From: JBPESP01 sp051710585
Lineage (GTDB): Bacteria; Pseudomonadota; Gammaproteobacteria; Enterobacterales; Enterobacteriaceae
Reading direction: 5' to 3'
Length of the DNA: 64,000 nucleotides
Assembly (NCBI GenBank): GCA_051710585.1
Contig: JBPESP010000002.1
Location: 186,001-250,000 of the forward strand
Shown piece by piece: positions 61,790 through 64,000 of the stretch (the first letter of the stretch is position 1; each line of letters starts with the position of its first letter). The notes beneath the pieces were generated by a model that did not search any database, had not been told where the DNA came from, and saw only the letters and a program-made list of their open reading frames with translations. The position numbers and the translations under genes were made by a program.

Positions 61790-62140
61790 TTCCCGTCTAG
61801 ATTGAAGATGATCTCCTTCAGCGTATAGAGACCCACAGCCAAAATAGAGCGGCACTGAAAGGGATTTCTACTGGTCATTCCACGCTGGCTAGCCTCTGGC
61901 TAGGCTGTTGAATAAGGAGCAGTAGCCACTTATCTGAGGTGATAATGTACAATTGCAGCCGTCCATCATTAATAAACCCACCTGGGATAAAAGGACTGTA
62001 CGTCGTCCGCCTGATGGACATTAGCGATACTTATGAGCAACGTGCAGTGAAGGATGCCCTATTCCAGGGTAACCCGAAGGAAGAGTGGGTAACCTGCCTG
62101 ACGATAAAATTTGACCACCTGAAGCAACTCTTTAATTGAC
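61790..62140 (+). pseudogene. Possible DnaB-type helicase relic
   Basis: The reading LLQRIETHSQNRAALKGISTG followed by SRPSL and later VVRLMDISDT and NPKEEW resembles the linker and Walker-A-proximal region of DnaB-type helicases. In those, a GISTG segment is followed by ARPSMGKT, then an EMP-x-EQ-x-MRLLA helix and a DEDW segment. The GKT itself is gone and stops interrupt the frame. Chromosomal dnaB is not expected next to thiD, so a phage-type helicase remnant is possible. Confidence 0.35.
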
Positions 62141-64000
62141 AGTGTTTTTCCATTCAAAATAAAGAAGAGCGATGTCGAATATTTTGAATCTGTTCTTATA
62201 TTAAGGCTATTTTTTGCTAAAACAAAATGGTTTTTCCTATAAAGGCCTCATTTTATTAATGCATAGGTACACTTATCTTGAACAACAGAAAAAAATCGAG
62301 TGTGTTAGGCATAATTCTCATAATGTGTCAGAGGTGGGGTTGTGGTAGCAAAAGCCTTAGATGGGTCAGGTAAGGTGATAGCTCAAGGAAGGATGATCTA
62401 TAAAAGAGGTAGTTTTTGTGTATAACCCGTCGTTACTTTTCTCTTTTTAAGAGAAAGATTTTTACTCCGTTGCGGAGGTAGTGATAACGTATAAGTGCGG
62501 ACTAACCTCCACAGGTACTAATAGATAAACCGTATAACCGTTAGCGAGGCGACATTAATGGCCTTCCTCATCCCAGCTATTAGTTATATTTTATACGCTA
62601 AAGCCGATTTTGCCCTGCAGCTTTAACAGCTCAAAAATATTACTAAAAGAAATTTTTTTACAAGCATCTCCCGCCAAAACTCCCCGCAGCGTTTATCGCT
62701 GAATTCGCCAATGAATTTCCCACCTGGGACTATCAAGTAGCTATAGTCATAATTTTATAATTCATGATGGGTATGCTAGCTAAAAACCTTCAGCATAACT
62801 ACGATTTGCCAATCCTTCCAGTGTTCTTGATACCATGGGATTAAATAGATTGACGATGTAGAAACCATTATTTATCCGGCGGAAATATACCTATAGCCTA
62901 TGGGTATAATAATAGTATTACTCATGCTTCACCCCTCTATTTTCAGCGAAAGCCGCTGATACTAGTTAATCTTTCCAGATGTTACAGCGGAGCAAATTAC
63001 TTGAATTTATAATATAGGTACTATATTGATATTTGAAGGAAAACATGTTTCGTTGAATATTAGTTTTCTTCAAATATGAACAGGCGATCCATCGGTACCC
63101 TTCCGCCTCCAACGGCGCATCAATCTCCCCCACCGAAAATTTTTGTGGAAAATATTGCCTGCTTCATTTTGCTAGTTTTATGGACAAGATATTCTCAATA
63201 GCAGATATTCCTGAAAGTACCCTGATACGCGGATCCCACTCGTTTTTAATATAGATTGCTAAAATAGCTAGCCGCCTGCGAAATAAGGCATACATAGAAC
63301 TCCATGAACAAAAAAATTCGATTACTATTTTGTATCTCGGCGCAATTTTGCCGATTTTCTCAAACAAAAGCTCACGTAATAAAACTACCCAGTTCAGATC
63401 AGTTTTCTGCAAAACTGGCGCCATTACCCATTTGATAGCGTTAACTTGCTACCGGTAAATAAATTAGTATGTAGTATGGCCGGAAAGGCTTTATGCATCA
63501 GTATAATTAAAGCGTCCGTAAGATAACGACAACCAATTCAAGGTTGTATAAAAGATTTTCAGTTTTCTGTTGTGTAGGGCCATACTAAACATAATGTAAA
63601 ATTCTAAACCAGGTCCATCGGCCTGCAGATACCTAAAGCTTTAGCAGCAAAAGACTACCAGCCATGGCTATTTTAGCAGCGACAATTTAATGCCTAGATA
63701 AAAAATAAAGAATAAGCAGCATCTCTTGGCATGTGCATTCTGTACCCATTCTGTCATAAAATCATCAATCAGTGTCTTAATGGCTTTAATAAATATATCA
63801 AAGGTAATGCAGTAGTTTTTTTAGCACACCAATAACCTTTGTAACAACCATCAAAGGAATACAGTAGCACATTGCCTTTCTGCTGCCGCGCTTCACCCCG
63901 TACTGCGTAACTAAAAGTCAATCAGTACCTGTATATATAAATACGCGGTATTTAAAATCTTTTAGTACCTCATGTAGTGCAAGTGTGGAACACGTGTCAC
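62141..64000. other. Decayed DNA to the end of the window
   Basis: No intact gene. A minus-strand frame of 86 codons at 63164-63424 has a protein-like composition but matched nothing I recognise. Tracts of A and T and a small hairpin near 62440 are the only structures seen. Confidence 0.5.

Overview
The window looks like a piece of an insect-endosymbiont chromosome of the Enterobacterales (Sodalis-allied or Serratia symbiotica-like; I cannot decide between these) caught in mid-stage genome reduction. Only about a third of it is intact coding sequence. The rest is AT-richer, stop-riddled DNA. Several stretches of that DNA can still be read as relics of named enterobacterial genes in their ancestral order and orientation.

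Layout. (1) 1-2938: no intact gene. (2) 2939-18045, minus strand: a complete nuoABCDEFGHIJKLMN operon (NDH-1, respiratory complex I). (3) 18046-22833: the E. coli-type order nuo / lrhA / alaA / yfbR is kept, but lrhA and alaA are full-length relics and only yfbR is intact. (4) 22834-29616: about 7 kb of decayed DNA with striking perfect inverted repeats. (5) 29657-44614: the E. coli 62-65 min block lysS-prfB-recJ-(dsbC-xerD lost)-fldB-sdhE-ygfZ-yqfA-gcvP-gcvH-ubiI-ubiH-pepP-zapA-ssrS-ygfA-(serA lost)-rpiA, followed by an argP relic. Here lysS, prfB, ygfZ, yqfA, zapA, the 6S RNA gene and rpiA survive and the others are relics. (6) 45231-53607: decayed DNA, ending with a possible rpmE relic. (7) priA at 53608-55806. 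(8) 55807-59982 decayed. (9) thiD at 59983-60786. (10) 60787-64000 decayed, with a possible DnaB-like helicase relic.

Function. The survivors are core: NADH oxidation and proton pumping, lysyl-tRNA synthesis, translation termination, replication restart, Z-ring assembly, Fe-S cluster maintenance, pentose-phosphate flux, dNMP clean-up and HMP-phosphate phosphorylation for thiamin. Lost functions are mostly regulators (LrhA, ArgP), amino-acid metabolism (AlaA, glycine cleavage, SerA at this site) and, oddly, two ubiquinone hydroxylases (UbiI, UbiH) next to an intact quinone-reducing complex I.

Most interesting points: RF2 (prfB) has lost its programmed frameshift by a one-base deletion inside the internal Shine-Dalgarno. 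Long perfect inverted repeats are scattered through the window. In the alaA relic and in the living nuoC gene, one arm matches the conserved homologue and the other arm replaces it, which suggests templated (strand-switch) mutation. C/G homopolymer runs of 7-9 nt recur in the decayed DNA. PriA and LysS each carry a substitution in a conserved motif.
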